Below are positions 46,473-58,525 of a DNA stretch of 64,000 bases, one piece after another. Both the position numbers and the translations under genes were made by a program. How positions within the stretch are numbered: the first letter of the stretch is position 1; each line of letters opens with the position of its first letter. Source of the DNA: Oikopleura dioica (lineage: Eukaryota; Chordata; Appendicularia; Copelata; Oikopleuridae); NCBI GenBank assembly GCA_907165135.1, contig OU015567.1:7135001-7199000 (forward strand), given 5' to 3'. The notes under the pieces are model-generated. The model was not told the origin of the DNA, ran no database searches, and was given only the letters and a program-made list of their open reading frames with translations.

Positions 46473-47165
46473 ATGAATTACGACCAGCACGCAGAGAATA
46501 TGGAATATGTCAGAAATATTAGACCGGAGCCAGCGAGTCAGAATCAAAATGATGAAAATACGGTAATTTTCTGCAAATAACTGTTTATTTCATTTTTAAA
46601 AAGGATGATGATGGAGATATTTTGAAACAAGTCCTTTTACTTTCCACGCATTTGTCTAACAGATTCGGCGAGTTTTCAAAACAACCAATTTTAAAACGCC
46701 CTCTCTCAGCAATTTTGAAAACTAAGCTAAGACAACAACCTCAGTGATATATTCGGAATCGGGCTACTTCTTCTTTTCGTCGGGATTTTCTTTCTACTGA
46801 TGTGCTGTTGCTGCATTCTTGGCTTGCAAAACATCTCGTTGTTCCAGCAACTGCCATGTTTTCAATCACTTGCGACGCGGCACCATCAAAATCCTGCTCA
46901 GAATAACAACTTAAATATAAACGGCCATTTGGGGTGTCCGAATTTCAGAAGAGATCATAGACATTCAGGTTCGTTGAAAATTGCTCTTCGATTCTAAATT
47001 CTAGCTTTAGAAGGAGAGTATAGAATAAACATTGAAGATGACATGAACGAAAGCATAATTCTACCGCCTGCCGGGAGCACCAGCAGAGCCAGAGGACATC
47101 ATCCTTCAGCGCCAAGAAAATGGATTCAGAAAAACTTCTTTGGAAATAATCAAAAGATTTTGTAG
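46473..47165 (+). CDS. Single-pass membrane protein with CCCC motif, unknown
   Basis: Exon 1 (46473-46562) is hydrophilic. The next clear coding segment, from about 46730, encodes a transmembrane helix (FGIGLLLLFVGIFFLLMC) followed by CCCCILGL, likely palmitoylated, and a polar tail rich in His and Asn. A last exon (about 46994-47165) adds ALEGEYRINIEDDMNESI and a basic end. The last intron is GT-AG. The joint between exon 1 and the helix is uncertain: frame requires a 10-nt exon at 46604-46613 followed by a GA-AG intron (46614 to about 46729), or another non-canonical join. Family not recognised. Confidence 0.5.
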
Positions 47166-47625
47166 TCCATCAAAGAGAAAGTTCTTTGCTCAAGCCGAGC
47201 AAGTAATTTCCAGCTACAAAAAACTGCGCGAAGAGCTTCGATCAACTGATAATAAGAACAATCATGTTTCTTGACAAATAAAATTTTTCTCCAAAAGTAG
47301 CAGCGAGTCGATCTTGGCGACTTTTTCTCCAGCATTAAACCTGCCAATCTAGACAGATTTCGAAAGAGACCGGCTTGAACCGGTCGGTAGCGAACGTGTC
47401 TATTTCTAAAATTGAAGGGGCGTTGTCCGAGCTATGACTACTCTAAAATCTCTTATTTCTACGATTCTAGCGCGCTTTGACCGGTGAACAAGGGGTTCTA
47501 ACGTATGACGAGTTGTTTGCAAAACATAGTTTCATCATAATTTCATCGAAAATGCCGTAAATACGGATCTCACGAGGTCATTTGTGACGTAAAAGGCTCC
47601 ATGCCCCGCGGTGTTTTGGTGGTGG

Positions 47626-47632
47626 TATAAAA
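47626..47632 (+). promoter_or_regulatory. TATA box
   Basis: TATAAAA lies about 70 nt upstream of the ATG at 47700, in a short GC-richer promoter-like patch. Confidence 0.45.
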
Positions 47633-47699
47633 CGAGGCGCAGGACTGGTGTTCTTCAAAATCTTCGAAAAAGAGATTCTTTTTTTGCCAGCAGCAGATA

Positions 47700-47921
47700 A
47701 TGTTGTCCTCCACGACCAGCCGAGCCCTCTCCGTCACTGTCCGACGACCCTTGACAGTTTCCACCGCTTCCTCGCTCAAGAACTCGTCGAAGCAGCAAAT
47801 GATCCAGAAACTCGGGCAACGAGACCACTTCGGCAACGCCAAGCGATTCGAGGCACAGCTCACTTCCTCTGCCGGTAACAAAAAGTCCTTTCCCTTTTTC
47901 CGAAACAAAGTCGTTGCTTAA
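47700..47921 (+). CDS. Small basic protein with mitochondrial-type leader, tentative
   Basis: The open frame starts MLSSTTSRALSVTVRRPLTV, an amphipathic basic presequence without acidic residues, then KNSSKQQMIQKLGQRDHFGN. A GT donor (GCCG then GTAACA) near 47875 suggests the last part of the open frame is intronic and a further exon follows; the candidate acceptor near 48082 would continue to a stop near 48257. AATAAA lies near 48249. The product is not recognised. Promoter and leader features are the main support. Confidence 0.4.
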   Translation: MLSSTTSRALSVTVRRPLTVSTASSLKNSSKQQMIQKLGQRDHFGNAKRFEAQLTSSAGNKKSFPFFRNKVVA

Positions 47922-48648
47922 TTACAAGCACGGCAAAACGAACCTACTAGGTATAGCAATTTGTCCTGATTTAATGTTCTGTTTGAATGAAAATGTGTTA
48001 TTTTTTGAATTCTGATTCTTATGTGTTCTGATTGTTATGACTCTCTGCTCTGATTTGTTTTGATGTTCTACCCCATTCAACAAGAACCCTACCCTTATCG
48101 ATGTATGCTCCACGACAAAAAGGAAGAAAACTGCTTCCGGAGCTCTATGACTATGACTCTGATTCTGATTGATACTGTATTACTTCTGATTTTTGATATT
48201 TTGTGTTATGTTCTGTTATGTTCTGATATGTTTGTTTGCCTGAAAGTTATGTTTGATTGAATAAATGTTTTTTTTTTCCTTAAAATTTGTTTTAATTTCG
48301 TTGTTCCTTTTTTTCAAGCGCAGGATTTTGGCATCGTATATTCTCAAGCAGTTTTTTGGAGATCGATGAGTTGATGTTCCGACTTATAACTGGAAAATTA
48401 CTGTAATATAAATGATAAATAGACTGATTGAAGGGCGGTGACGGTTCTGCCGTGATAAGTCTTCATCTTGACAGTTATTGAAGATTGTAGTCTAAAAATT
48501 TACCTTGGAAACTAACCTTGGAAAAGTCACATCAGGCAGCGCTTATACTTATCTCATATCATCGGCGATACTGTCGATATTACTGAATCTGTCGAACGGC
48601 GCTACTCAGCCTTATTAATATGCAGAACATATCTTAATCACTTTTTGA

Positions 48649-48655
48649 TATAAAA
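48649..48655 (+). promoter_or_regulatory. TATA box of the small secreted peptide gene
   Basis: TATAAAA 47-53 nt upstream of the ATG at 48702, with an AT-rich neighbourhood and a plausible start site near 48680. Confidence 0.5.
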
Positions 48656-48701
48656 ACCAGAGCGGTCCTGCCCAAAAGATCACCGAAACAAAAAAAAAAC
48701 T

Positions 48702-48920
48702 ATGAAATTCTTGATTTTTTTCAGCGCATTTTTTCTCCATGGATCCGAGGCCAACCGGCTACGACCAAGTCAGATTCAAACAAAAAGTAAACTTCGAATC
48801 AAATAATTTTCAGGCGCGTTTTCGCCGTTTGGCATGATGAAACAGGACGCAGACTACTTCAAAAAAGCGAAAAGAGCTTACAAATCTCCATATGATTCCT
48901 GGCAACAGTATTTTCTCTGA
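48702..48920 (+). CDS. Tiny secreted peptide precursor with a 27-nt intron
   Basis: Exon 1 (48702-48786) encodes a signal peptide MKFLIFFSAFFLHGSEA. Exon 2 (48814-48920) completes a mature chain of about 46 residues that is basic and aromatic (FSPFGMMKQDADYFKK, then KRAYKSPYDSWQQYFL). The intron 48787-48813 begins GTAAAC and ends TTTTCAG but is only 27 nt; without splicing the frame stops inside it. KAKR is a possible dibasic processing site that would release a 15-residue C-terminal peptide. TATA box and AATAAA (near 48926) bracket a complete small gene. It could be a peptide hormone or a secreted structural or antimicrobial factor; no named family. Confidence 0.55.
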
Positions 48921-49015
48921 ATGATAAAATAAATTTTCTATTTACAAGTTCAAAAAGAGTATTCAATATTTATTTATTTACAGTTTTTCTACTACCGGTT
49001 TTGTACAGAAATAAA

Positions 49016-52000
49016 TCAATTCGCGCTCAGCTTTTTTATAAACCTCCCGACGTCCAAATGACCGTGGATCTTTTTAATCGAATTCGCCGTCTTGTTCAGC
49101 TCTTCTTCCGCGCTCGTCTTTTTGCCGTAGTAAGAGGAGAACTCGCGGTTGAACTCGAGGAGGATCATCGCGCGCGTTGGAACTTTTTCATTTTCCTTTG
49201 TTACAGTGTCTTTTACAGGCATTTGCCAGCCTTTGAACATGCTCTTTGCCTTGAAAGGGCTCCAGCTCATTGACATCTTCTTCTTGTTGTCCTTGCAAAT
49301 CCAAGCTCGTCGAGAAACAGCTTCAGCGCATGAACAAAAGCTTAGACGATTACTGTAACTGTGTTCAAAAACTACTCATTTATCTATAAAGCAGCCCAAA
49401 AAATCAGTCTTGAACCTTTCCTTTTATAGCTCGAAATTCCAGCCAACCCAAGTGGCTGATGCTTGCCGTCGTGCTTGTCCAAATGGCCGGCTTCTTTCAG
49501 ACAAATGGTGTGACAAACTGGACAGGTGGACGCGCATCTGGCCATAGAAGCCTCGGTGTCTCGCTTGAGGAGACATTTGCGCACCTCTGCTGATAGGTCG
49601 GAAGGGTTTGGCGCTTCGACAGTACTTATAAGGCGACGGCATTCTTTTTTGATGAGCTTTAATTCGTCTTCAAATGAAATGTTCGTTTCGGCGACTTTTT
49701 AGAGTTAGATTCGAGTTAATTATTTATGCCAAATCTAATTGATAATTGAATAATCAAAAAATCTACACTCATAAACTCTTGCCTTCTAATTTATCAGAAA
49801 ACCAGCTTGAAAGTAAATTCTTGCAAATCGGCCTCAGTCGAGCATCATCTGGATTCGCCACTGCGCTGGAAAGAAATTTCAGTTTCTCAAGAATTGAGTC
49901 CCTTTTCTCGCTCTCCTCGATAATTGAATCAAAATGCTTCTCAAGTTTGACTTCCAGGGAATTCTTCGTTTCGTTAATAGAAAAGTGAGCTTCTACTAGC
50001 CGCTCGAAAATTCGCCAGTAATGCGCGGCAGGGAAGGAAACATTTTTCAACAAGATCTTCGACACTTCCCCACGAAGATCTTTCACCGAGGAGGCGATCT
50101 TTTGGACAAATTCTTTGTCTTTCGAGAGACAGAGAGTTTTAGCGATTTCAGTGGCTAACAGTAGTTTTGTTTCATCATTGAAAGTGATGTTCGCCAGCTG
50201 CGAGGTCTTCATCAAGTCGATTTCCATCGTCTTCCACATTTTTTCAGCTTCCAAATCGTTGGAACTCGCTGTTTTAATACTCACCTCTTCAGCGGCAAAC
50301 TCTTGGAAGCCCTTAACAACCGCCGTTTTAATTTCATTCTTGAGCTGCTCCATCAGCATTTGAAACTCCGTCAGATCTTTACAGCTTGCTTCAAAATTCA
50401 GCCACATTTTCTCCTTGCTTTCTGCCGATCCAAATCGCTCGACGATATTATTTTCTTGTTCCCACTTTGAGTGAACTCTTTCGAGACTCTCGGTTGTGTA
50501 CTTTTTCGCGAAAATATAAAACAAAAGTGCTTCGCGATGCTTTTTGGTGACTTTGTTTACTTGCTGGTGGACTTTGTAGAGGATTTTGTCCACGACGCTT
50601 GTTGAAAATTTTTCACAGTTTTGGAGAATGTCGTCGATGGAATGCTTGATTCCTTTGGCGTAATAACTCAATGAAGATGATTCGTCAAGACCGGTTACCG
50701 ACTCTGTCGACCAGATCTGTTCTCCATCTGAAAAACGGTAGAATTTATCTTTTATTTAAAACTTACCTTCATCCGTTTTACATTTTCTGATTGTGGATGT
50801 CTTCTCTTTCAGCGGTTTCTTCCATGTCTCCAGAAACGCTTTGTCTTCTTTGCCATCTTTTTCGCCCACGATCATTTTCATCATTTTTCCCGAGATGTCC
50901 ATCTTTTCCCGCTTTGCTTTGTCGGATTCTAGCTGCACTTCAAAGTCCCGGAATCGTTCGTAAACCCGGGCTTGAACATCGATTTGCGGCGGTTGATCGG
51001 CTTTTAGCTCTTCATAGAAAGAATTGTACTCTTTATCGAAGAATTTTTGGTACTCTTCGGGTTTTTCTTTCATCGATGGGTTGTTTTCCCATGCTTTTCG
51101 AAGCTTGTTTCGGAACTGCTGCTCGTAGCGGGCAAGGATGGTGTTGAACTTGAGCGTGTTGGATGCAAAGCGTTTGAAAAGATATCCTTTTGTGTCGTTT
51201 ATTCTTGAAGCTTGACTTGTCCAGTGATTAACAAACGTGGGCTTGTTTCCGCCAAGCGAGGCAAAGTGTTTTTCTTTGAGTAAGTTTTCATGATTCTGGA
51301 TGAACTCCTCGACAATCACCCCACAATCGTGCCGATGATCCTCCACCAATTCGTCAATCGTCTCATCTATCTTTATTCAGAGTTCAATTACAGTAAAACC
51401 AAAAAAACACGCCTGACAAATCTGATTAAAACTCATTCTTTGAAATCTCACATTTAGCATCAAGCTCGGCCGCCTTCGTTGCGGTTAGTTTTTCCAACCG
51501 CTCGGTGGCGCTGGACATTTTTCGCTCAAGATCGCGCTTGAGCTTTTTTTCGGCATTCTTGAGCTGGTTGTATGCTCGGAGTTGGACGGCGTTTTTGAAG
51601 TTGAAATTGAAGTCCATTGTGGACATGGAGTTGGAAACATCTTTCATGAGACCCCACCATTCCGACAATCTCTGAAAAAAAAAACGTTCAGTCGGGCTCT
51701 GATCAGATGTTTACCTTCGGCTCGTATCTGGAATCGACAGTTTGGCTGTGAATATATTTTCGAAGCTCGCGAACTCGTTTTCCAAAACCGGGCTCAGGCT
51801 TGTCATCAGGAGGATTGGGAGAACTTTTGAGCTGCCCAATGAACTTAATATTGCCTTCGAGCTCGTTGTCGCCCGTGGAGATATTGATGAAAGAAATGCT
51901 CACGTCCCTGAAATAAGTAAGCGACAATTATCGGCAGAGGTCACCACCTGAGCTCGTTCTTCCCCTTTTCTTTCTTAGCTCCAGCCACGCTCATCACAGA

Positions 52001-55000
52001 ATTATACACCGCATCATCCATAGAATCTCCAATAACGCCACAATCATTCAAAATCTCGTTCGCAGATCGCAAGCTTTCAACGAGAGAAAGTCGCTCGTTC
52101 AAAGTCGCATTGAAAGAATGTCCATTCGCATTATTGACTTTGTATAAAACTGTCATTTTCGGACGGACTGTAAGACCCGATTCTTCAGCTTTCAATGCGG
52201 GTCAATAGTAAGTCTCAAGAAGGAAAAATCGTTATCAATAAAATTTTGACCAGAGCCTATGGAACTCGATTGATAAGCGCGAAGAACGATTGGTAAAATA
52301 TCCTTCACTGCTGAGTCGTCATCCCCAACCGTCATCATGATTGTAGAATCAGAAGGAATGATGCTCATTGTCGCCATTTTATTGTCTTTATTCTCGCTAA
52401 ATGCTCTTCCTGCAAACTCAGGAGCTCTGAATTACAATTTAATTCAACTCAAGAGGGCTTAGTAAGTTACTTACCTAATTCCTTTTGTATCGAGCACTAG
52501 AATGTAGTCAAATAACGGAGAAAACTTGGATTTGACCAGTTGCATATTGATTCCCCTAGAACACATTCCATCTCCGCAGCTAAACTGCGTCCCGAACATC
52601 GTATTCAAAAGAGTTGATTTGCCAGCAGATTGGACCCCAATAACTGACTGTACGAAGACCCGGACGTCTCCAATTTTCTCAATGACAGAATGAAAGACTG
52701 CATCGAGCCACTTCTCGTTCAAATGCCCTGTATCTCCGTCTTGTAATTCTAGAGGGAAACCATCCAAAAGATGTTGCGCAGCGATGGAAGGGAGGAATTT
52801 GATCTTGGTTCGTCGCGGATTTCCGACATAGACGTGGCTCATCTCCCGCCAGATTTGAGTCAGAGAAACAGATTGTTTTGTGTACTCAAGTTTAGCCTTG
52901 AAGAAATCTTTTCGTGCTTCTTCCCCTCCTTTTTGCTGCATATTGTTCGCCGCAGTCAAATAATTCTGATACGATTCGGCGGTGTATTGCCCCACGAGTC
53001 GTTCAAAAACATGCGAGAACGTCTTGAATCCGAGAATTCGTAGCTCGTCGTCCTCATTCTGAAGCACGCGTAGAAAAACGTCGATAATTCCACAAATTCG
53101 GCTCGTTTTAATCTGCTGCTGGTACGTCTCTCTAGCGCGTTTTAGCTCTTCCGTCTCTTCGGAAAGCGACAGATTCTTTTCGTCCAAAAGGTTGCAGTAG
53201 TTTTGGAAGAGTTCCTGGAGCCCTAGTTCATTTCTCAGAACATTTTTCGAAGCCAAACAGGACTTGACCGCGGCATCGAGTGCTTCGACCCCAGATGATG
53301 CGTAAAAATGCTCGACATTTTCCGCCCTCAGTTTTTGCAGCGAAACTCGTTCGTCAAACCACTTCCACTTTGATAGATGCTCGTTCAGCTCGTCCGCGAT
53401 TTCATCAAGCTCTTCTGACTCATTTTGCAAAGGAACAGTGCCGTTCTTACTGTGCATTGTGTAACTATCCCCGTCAGATACAATGACATCCGCAAATTTC
53501 TCGACAAAATCCATGAGCTTTTCTGATTTTCCTGAAACATTCAGGACTATCCAAGGATCCGGTTGGGACTTGTTTTCAACATCGATGAATCCGATGCCGA
53601 TTTCGACAAATGTTTCTTTGAAAACTCTTAATTTTGTGACATTCGATGTCCCTGATGTCACCGTGTGATGAAGAGCGAGTTCGATCAATTTTGGGTTGCG
53701 TTCTTTTTTGTCCTTGTCGGAAATAAACGCGACTCTTGGCAAAGAAACATCGTTCGCCAAATTGATCTTGCTTCCATCTCCAACGAATATTTCAAACAAA
53801 TCGAGGGCTTTTGAAAAGTTGTCAAAACCAGCTCCTTCCAGGGACTTCAAGATAATGGGCACAGATCCACGCTGCTCTAGAATCTTTTGAAAAAGAAAAT
53901 TATTTCGGGCAAGGCCATTTCCGCGAATGATCGAAACCAGGTTTTTGAAATTCTGACTTCGCATCTTGCCATCTGTGAATTTTTGCCGATGAACGATGTC
54001 GTGAATGACTGCTTCGGGCGTGTTCGACCCGAGTGCTTCGTGGTCAACGTCTTGGAACTCGATTCGATGGGTGAATCGTGGGACGAGGGTTGGATCGACC
54101 CAGCGAAAGACTGGTCGTGGCAAAATTATGTCCAGCATCGAGTCATTTTGCGACTGCGAGCTCGAACTCCGTTTGGAAGAAGAGTCCACTGTCATGCAAG
54201 ATTTCATCGATTTCAAATCGTCCAGCGTGTCACAACTCATTCGCCGTTCGTTCAAGCTTTCCTTGATGTTTGCTAGTTCAGCTTTTCTCTCATTCTTTGC
54301 CAGGTGCACCATCTTTACCATGTTCCCATTCTTGTCCATTGCTGCTTTCTGGACGAGTTTTACAGTATACGAGTTTCTGCGCTCGTGTTTGGCCAAGTCT
54401 TCGGGTGGCAGTTTTTTGACAGAATCGGACCAGCTCTTGTCGTGGATATCAAAGATGTTGGTGACTTTTACACTTTCTAATTTTGCTTGCTTCTTTTTCG
54501 ACTTCTTCGCCTTTCGTTTTTCTTCTTTTAGTTGTTTCTCGACTTCTTTTTGTTTTTCAACAAACTCTTCGTATTCCTTCTTCAACTTTTCGTCATCTTC
54601 CAGTGTCGATGATTCGGGTTTTTCGGCTGTTTCTTCTTTTGGAAGAGACTTCTCCTTGTTTTTGTCTTTTTTCTTCTTCCTTGATTTTTTCTCGGGCGCT
54701 TCAGAAATTGACGATTCGGCTTGAGAGATTTCAGATTTTTCCTCAGGTATTTGCTGAATGTTTACTCCTGGAGTTCCTTTTCTTGCCAGCGGCTTTCGCG
54801 ATTTTGTTGGTACTTTTTGATGGTTAGTCAAGTTCTTTTTTAGCTCTTCTTGGTGCACTTCGGAAACTTCGGAGACAGACACTTCATCGGCTTCAGTTTT
54901 GACCTCAATTTGCGGCGCAGAAACTGGCTCTTCTTTTGGCACTTCTTCTTGAAACTCGGGCTCTTCTTCGATGACCTTAGGAATATTGACAGATTCTTCC

Positions 55001-56105
55001 ACTTGATAAGAGACTGGCATGCTCTCTGCATCGTCGGATGTATTTTGATTGCCATCGCTCAGCGGATCTTCCACGATATTGTCCAATTTAGCATCTAATT
55101 TATTCGCTTCATTAATTTTTGCTCTATTTGCCAGCTTATTTTTCACCACATCTTTATATTTCTCCTTCCTGGGAAGAAACTCGGAGTCTGAATCTGTCGA
55201 AACATTTGAAGTTGTTCTTGGTACTTTTGGAGGAAATCGAACTACGGGAGGTGTTAGGCCACTTTCTACTGATTTTTCGGCGTCTGGAGCACTTTGCTCT
55301 TGAATTGATTGGATTTGCTTTGGCTTTGGGCGGACAGAAAGGCTGAATAGTGTTCTATATGAATTTTGCTTATTATGATATTGAAATGATGATGAAATGA
55401 ATTTGTTAGAACGCTCCTTAAACTCCCAACGCGACGTTTATATTGCCTCGCTGATTTTCCAGACTTGCTTCCTGAAGAATCATCCTTTTTACATTCAATT
55501 TGATCTTTCTGCGGTTCTTGGCCTTCTTTCGATAAATCTTCTATGTCAGGTTTTTCTTCTGGCTCTGTGGTCGAGATTGTTTCAGGCTTCACATTTCCTT
55601 CTATCTTTTCTGCTGGTTTTTCCAGAGCAGAGTCTGACGGAATTTCTTCAGGTGAGCTTGATGATTGAGACTCACAAGATGATTTGCTCACCGGTACCCA
55701 GGATTTTTCACGGCTGGGATGAGAGCTCGAGGTATTTTGGAACGAGTTTCCAGTGAGTCTTTTAACCATTCGGGCGAGCTCAGATTCATGCGATTCTTTC
55801 CCTCCATTGTTACCGGTAATCGGAGCGATGGTTTTAATATTCAATGTTTTGGGCTTTGAGATATCCTTCTTGTCAGCCTCTTCTTTCGGTGGTTCTTTTG
55901 TGACTTGTTCTTCTTTAGCAGAATTTTCAGAAGGCTTGGAATCTGTTGTTACAGATCCAACCGTGTCTCCATCGAAATCTTCTCCATTTGTATCTTGCGA
56001 GCTAAGACTCAAACCTGAGCTTACATCTGAGAAGTCCGATACTTCCTCCGATATTTTCTCCCTCACTAGGTTTTCGCTTTTTTCGTTTTTCGCCTCTACA
56101 GACAT
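49016..56105 (-). CDS. Very large inducible GTPase (GVIN/VLIG-like)
   Basis: Giant dynamin-superfamily-related GTPase of the interferon-induced very large GTPase group, about 2,000 aa over roughly eleven exons. Exon 1 (56105-55413) and the start of exon 2 (55317-52475) are acidic and low-complexity. The conserved core begins IKFLPSIAAQHLLDGFPLEL. The G domain has G1 GVQSAGKSTLLNTMFGTQF, a GMCSRGI region and G3 LVLDTKGIR. Long helical arms follow, then the Cys/His cluster typical of the C-terminus, CPVCHTICLKEAGHLDKHDG, and a final segment FKGWQMPV to ILLEFNREFSSYYG. Several junctions are non-canonical (see findings). Function in tunicates is unknown; relatives are linked to innate immunity. 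Confidence 0.88.
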
Positions 56106-56869
56106 TTTTAATCAATAAAGATCTCTCTTTTTTGTTGTTTTAAAAAATATTCATTTTTAAAATAGTGTGACTTTGTCCTGAAAGATTTAGTTCTAATCCG
56201 ATTCTATGCTCGTTGAAAACAGCAGGCTATAAGGTCATCGTTTGATCTTGCTGGGGTTGAAACACCGCGCTGCCAAACCACATGTGGACTAGCGATTCGG
56301 AAAGTGCTCACGTTCCGCGTCAAGATACCGTAAGAAAGGGGACAATTAGAATGCCTAACTACTTGGAGACCTATTAATTGAGATTGTTAGACAGCTCCCC
56401 ACTGGCAGCTCTTTTGGCACGATGAATTTTCTGTTCGTTGGAATTCGGCCGAAGATAGTTAACTTTAAAATGCTAAATGCACTGTAAATCGCTGTATGTT
56501 TGAATAGTCAGAGACAAATCTACATCTGTAAACCAATTCGCCTGTCAATTATCGGTAGAAAACACTCTAACCGCTCATCGTTTGGGTAGACAAAGATTTA
56601 CGACTCGTTTTGAGACCTGCTCTAATGAAGAGGCTCTTCTGTATTCGAAGGGCGAATTTATTGAGGAAGATAAAACGCACGTTATGAATGAAGTACCCTG
56701 TAAATATCAAGCCCTGCGTATGTTCAAACACAGAAACGACCCCGAAACCGAATCACATTTTTCGTCCACCACGGAATTTATTTCTATTTCTTACAAAACA
56801 GAGACAAAGAAACCGAAGAAATAGGTGAAAAAGAAGGAAAATACGATGGGGAAAGGGTTCAGAAATCAT

Positions 56870-58063
56870 GAAAGGAGGAGTTAAAGAGCTGATTCCTTGA
56901 ACCATTATGAAGGCTGCCGATATAAAGCTTCAAGAATCGCTGGAATTTCTGGTTTTGGACTGTTTCTTGGCCTTGTTTCTATTGCTACCGCGATCGTCAA
57001 TATAATTTTTATAAGTGACAGAACTAACCCTACCCCTAAATATAAAGGTTTGTTTCGTCTCATTTCTACAATAAACAATTGCTCATGCAAGAATGGATCC
57101 CGTTGGATAATATGCCGGGATATATTAGTGGATTTTTATCTGTTCTTTCTGGGGCTTTTGGTTTATCCTTGCTTTGTACGGTAAGAGCACACACAGCTTT
57201 CATGAGATCTACCTCTTGACTCGTAGTCGACCCCTGCCTCTTCCGCGTCCGGGATCGTAGCATCTGCCCTGGCGTTTTCAATTATTGCTATGGCTACTTC
57301 TGCAGCCGCGTTTCTTGTCAATATCAACTCGATTCTTCAACTCGACAATCAGGGTGGTAAGAGTCTCTTACTAAGAAAATTTCATTTCTTTAGAATCTAA
57401 CCTTTTTTTTCTTCAGATACTTATTTGTGGAAGATTAGTGTGGATGAAGAAGTAATGAACCTCTTTCAAGAAGAAACAAGACAAAAAGACATTGGCTTCA
57501 TTATGTTAGCTGTTTCTGCTTCAGTTAACATCACCAATTTCATTATTCAACGTAGTTATATAAACATTGTTATGAAGTACTAAGTATTTATTTCAGTATC
57601 CACGGCATTTGTCATTTGCTGTAGTGTCCCGGGTTTTTGCTGTGCCCCTTCCGCTACAGATGTATCTATGGAAAAGGGTGAGAAGAATTACGCCCTAGAC
57701 GAGGCTGGTTCTGTTGGAAATGTCGACGACCTAGCGTCATTTGTCTCTTCTGGCTCGATAGGAACATGTCTTCGATTGATTTTAATTAGCAAATTAGCAA
57801 GGTGGCAAAATTATCGCTTGAATTTCTCGGTGAAATTATACGAGATTATACAGCGTCAGAGATAATTCTTTAATCCTTGATTAAGTCTTACATAAACTTG
57901 AATAATCTTCAAATATGATGAGTATAGTTTTAATTAATCGAAAAAAGAACTTCCTTTCTACAACGGAATGTATGCTAATGGAATGCCTGCTATTCCAGAT
58001 GGCCAGGCACCAGCCCCAGAGTCTTATCAAGACATTCCAGCGCCAGACTACTCCAACAGCTGA
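56870..58063 (+). CDS. Four-pass membrane protein with Pro-rich tail (5' end uncertain)
   Basis: Exons from about 56883, then 57097-57180, about 57215-57359, 57419-57551, about 57595-57676 and about 57953-58063, joined by GT-AG introns. Hydrophobic segments: GISGFGLFLGLVSIATAIVN, GYISGFLSVLSGAFGLSLLC, IVASALAFSIIAMATSAAAF, and GFIMLAVSASVNITNFII plus AFVICCSVPGFCC. The last exon encodes FYNGMYANGMPAIPDGQAPAPE and ends PAPDYSNS, a proline-rich cytosolic tail. Topology resembles MS4A/CD20-like or tetraspan proteins, without the tetraspanin CCG motif. No in-frame ATG was found right at the first helix; an upstream exon, perhaps in 56580-56830, is likely. AATAAA lies near 58108. Confidence 0.6.
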
Positions 58064-58525
58064 TGATGCTTGCCCTTCCCGCTGTTGATTTTCTAGCGCC
58101 CGCTCAAATAAACAAAGTGCTCGAGACAAAAATCGATTGCAAGCTAATCATTGACATTTATTTTTGACGAATATCACAAAGCATAAAAAGGGACTGTTAT
58201 AGCTTGAAAACATCAAAGGAAGTCGTAGCTAGCACCAGGGAATAAATTACATTAGGAGCAGGAAATAAGTTGATATGAATTCTTTCTGTGCCCGAGATAA
58301 AATAAAGTGAAAAGAAAAGCAATGAAGCTTGCTTATTTTTTTCGGAAGAAAAATGGAGAAGAGGACGAGCAGTTTTGAACTTTCGAGCAGTGAACTGTCG
58401 TAACACAGGAGGCTGTGTCGTATTCAAATAAATGTTAAAAATAGAAAATCATCTGTCGTTGGAAAAATATACAATCGGGTAATAGAAGTTCGATCAAGAA
58501 TCATCGCTGAACATGATTTTCATTT

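Noticed and set aside
53887-54827. Plus-strand open frames of up to 239 codons
   Set aside because: Antisense shadows of the giant GTPase exon, reflecting its biased Glu/Lys/Ser codon composition.
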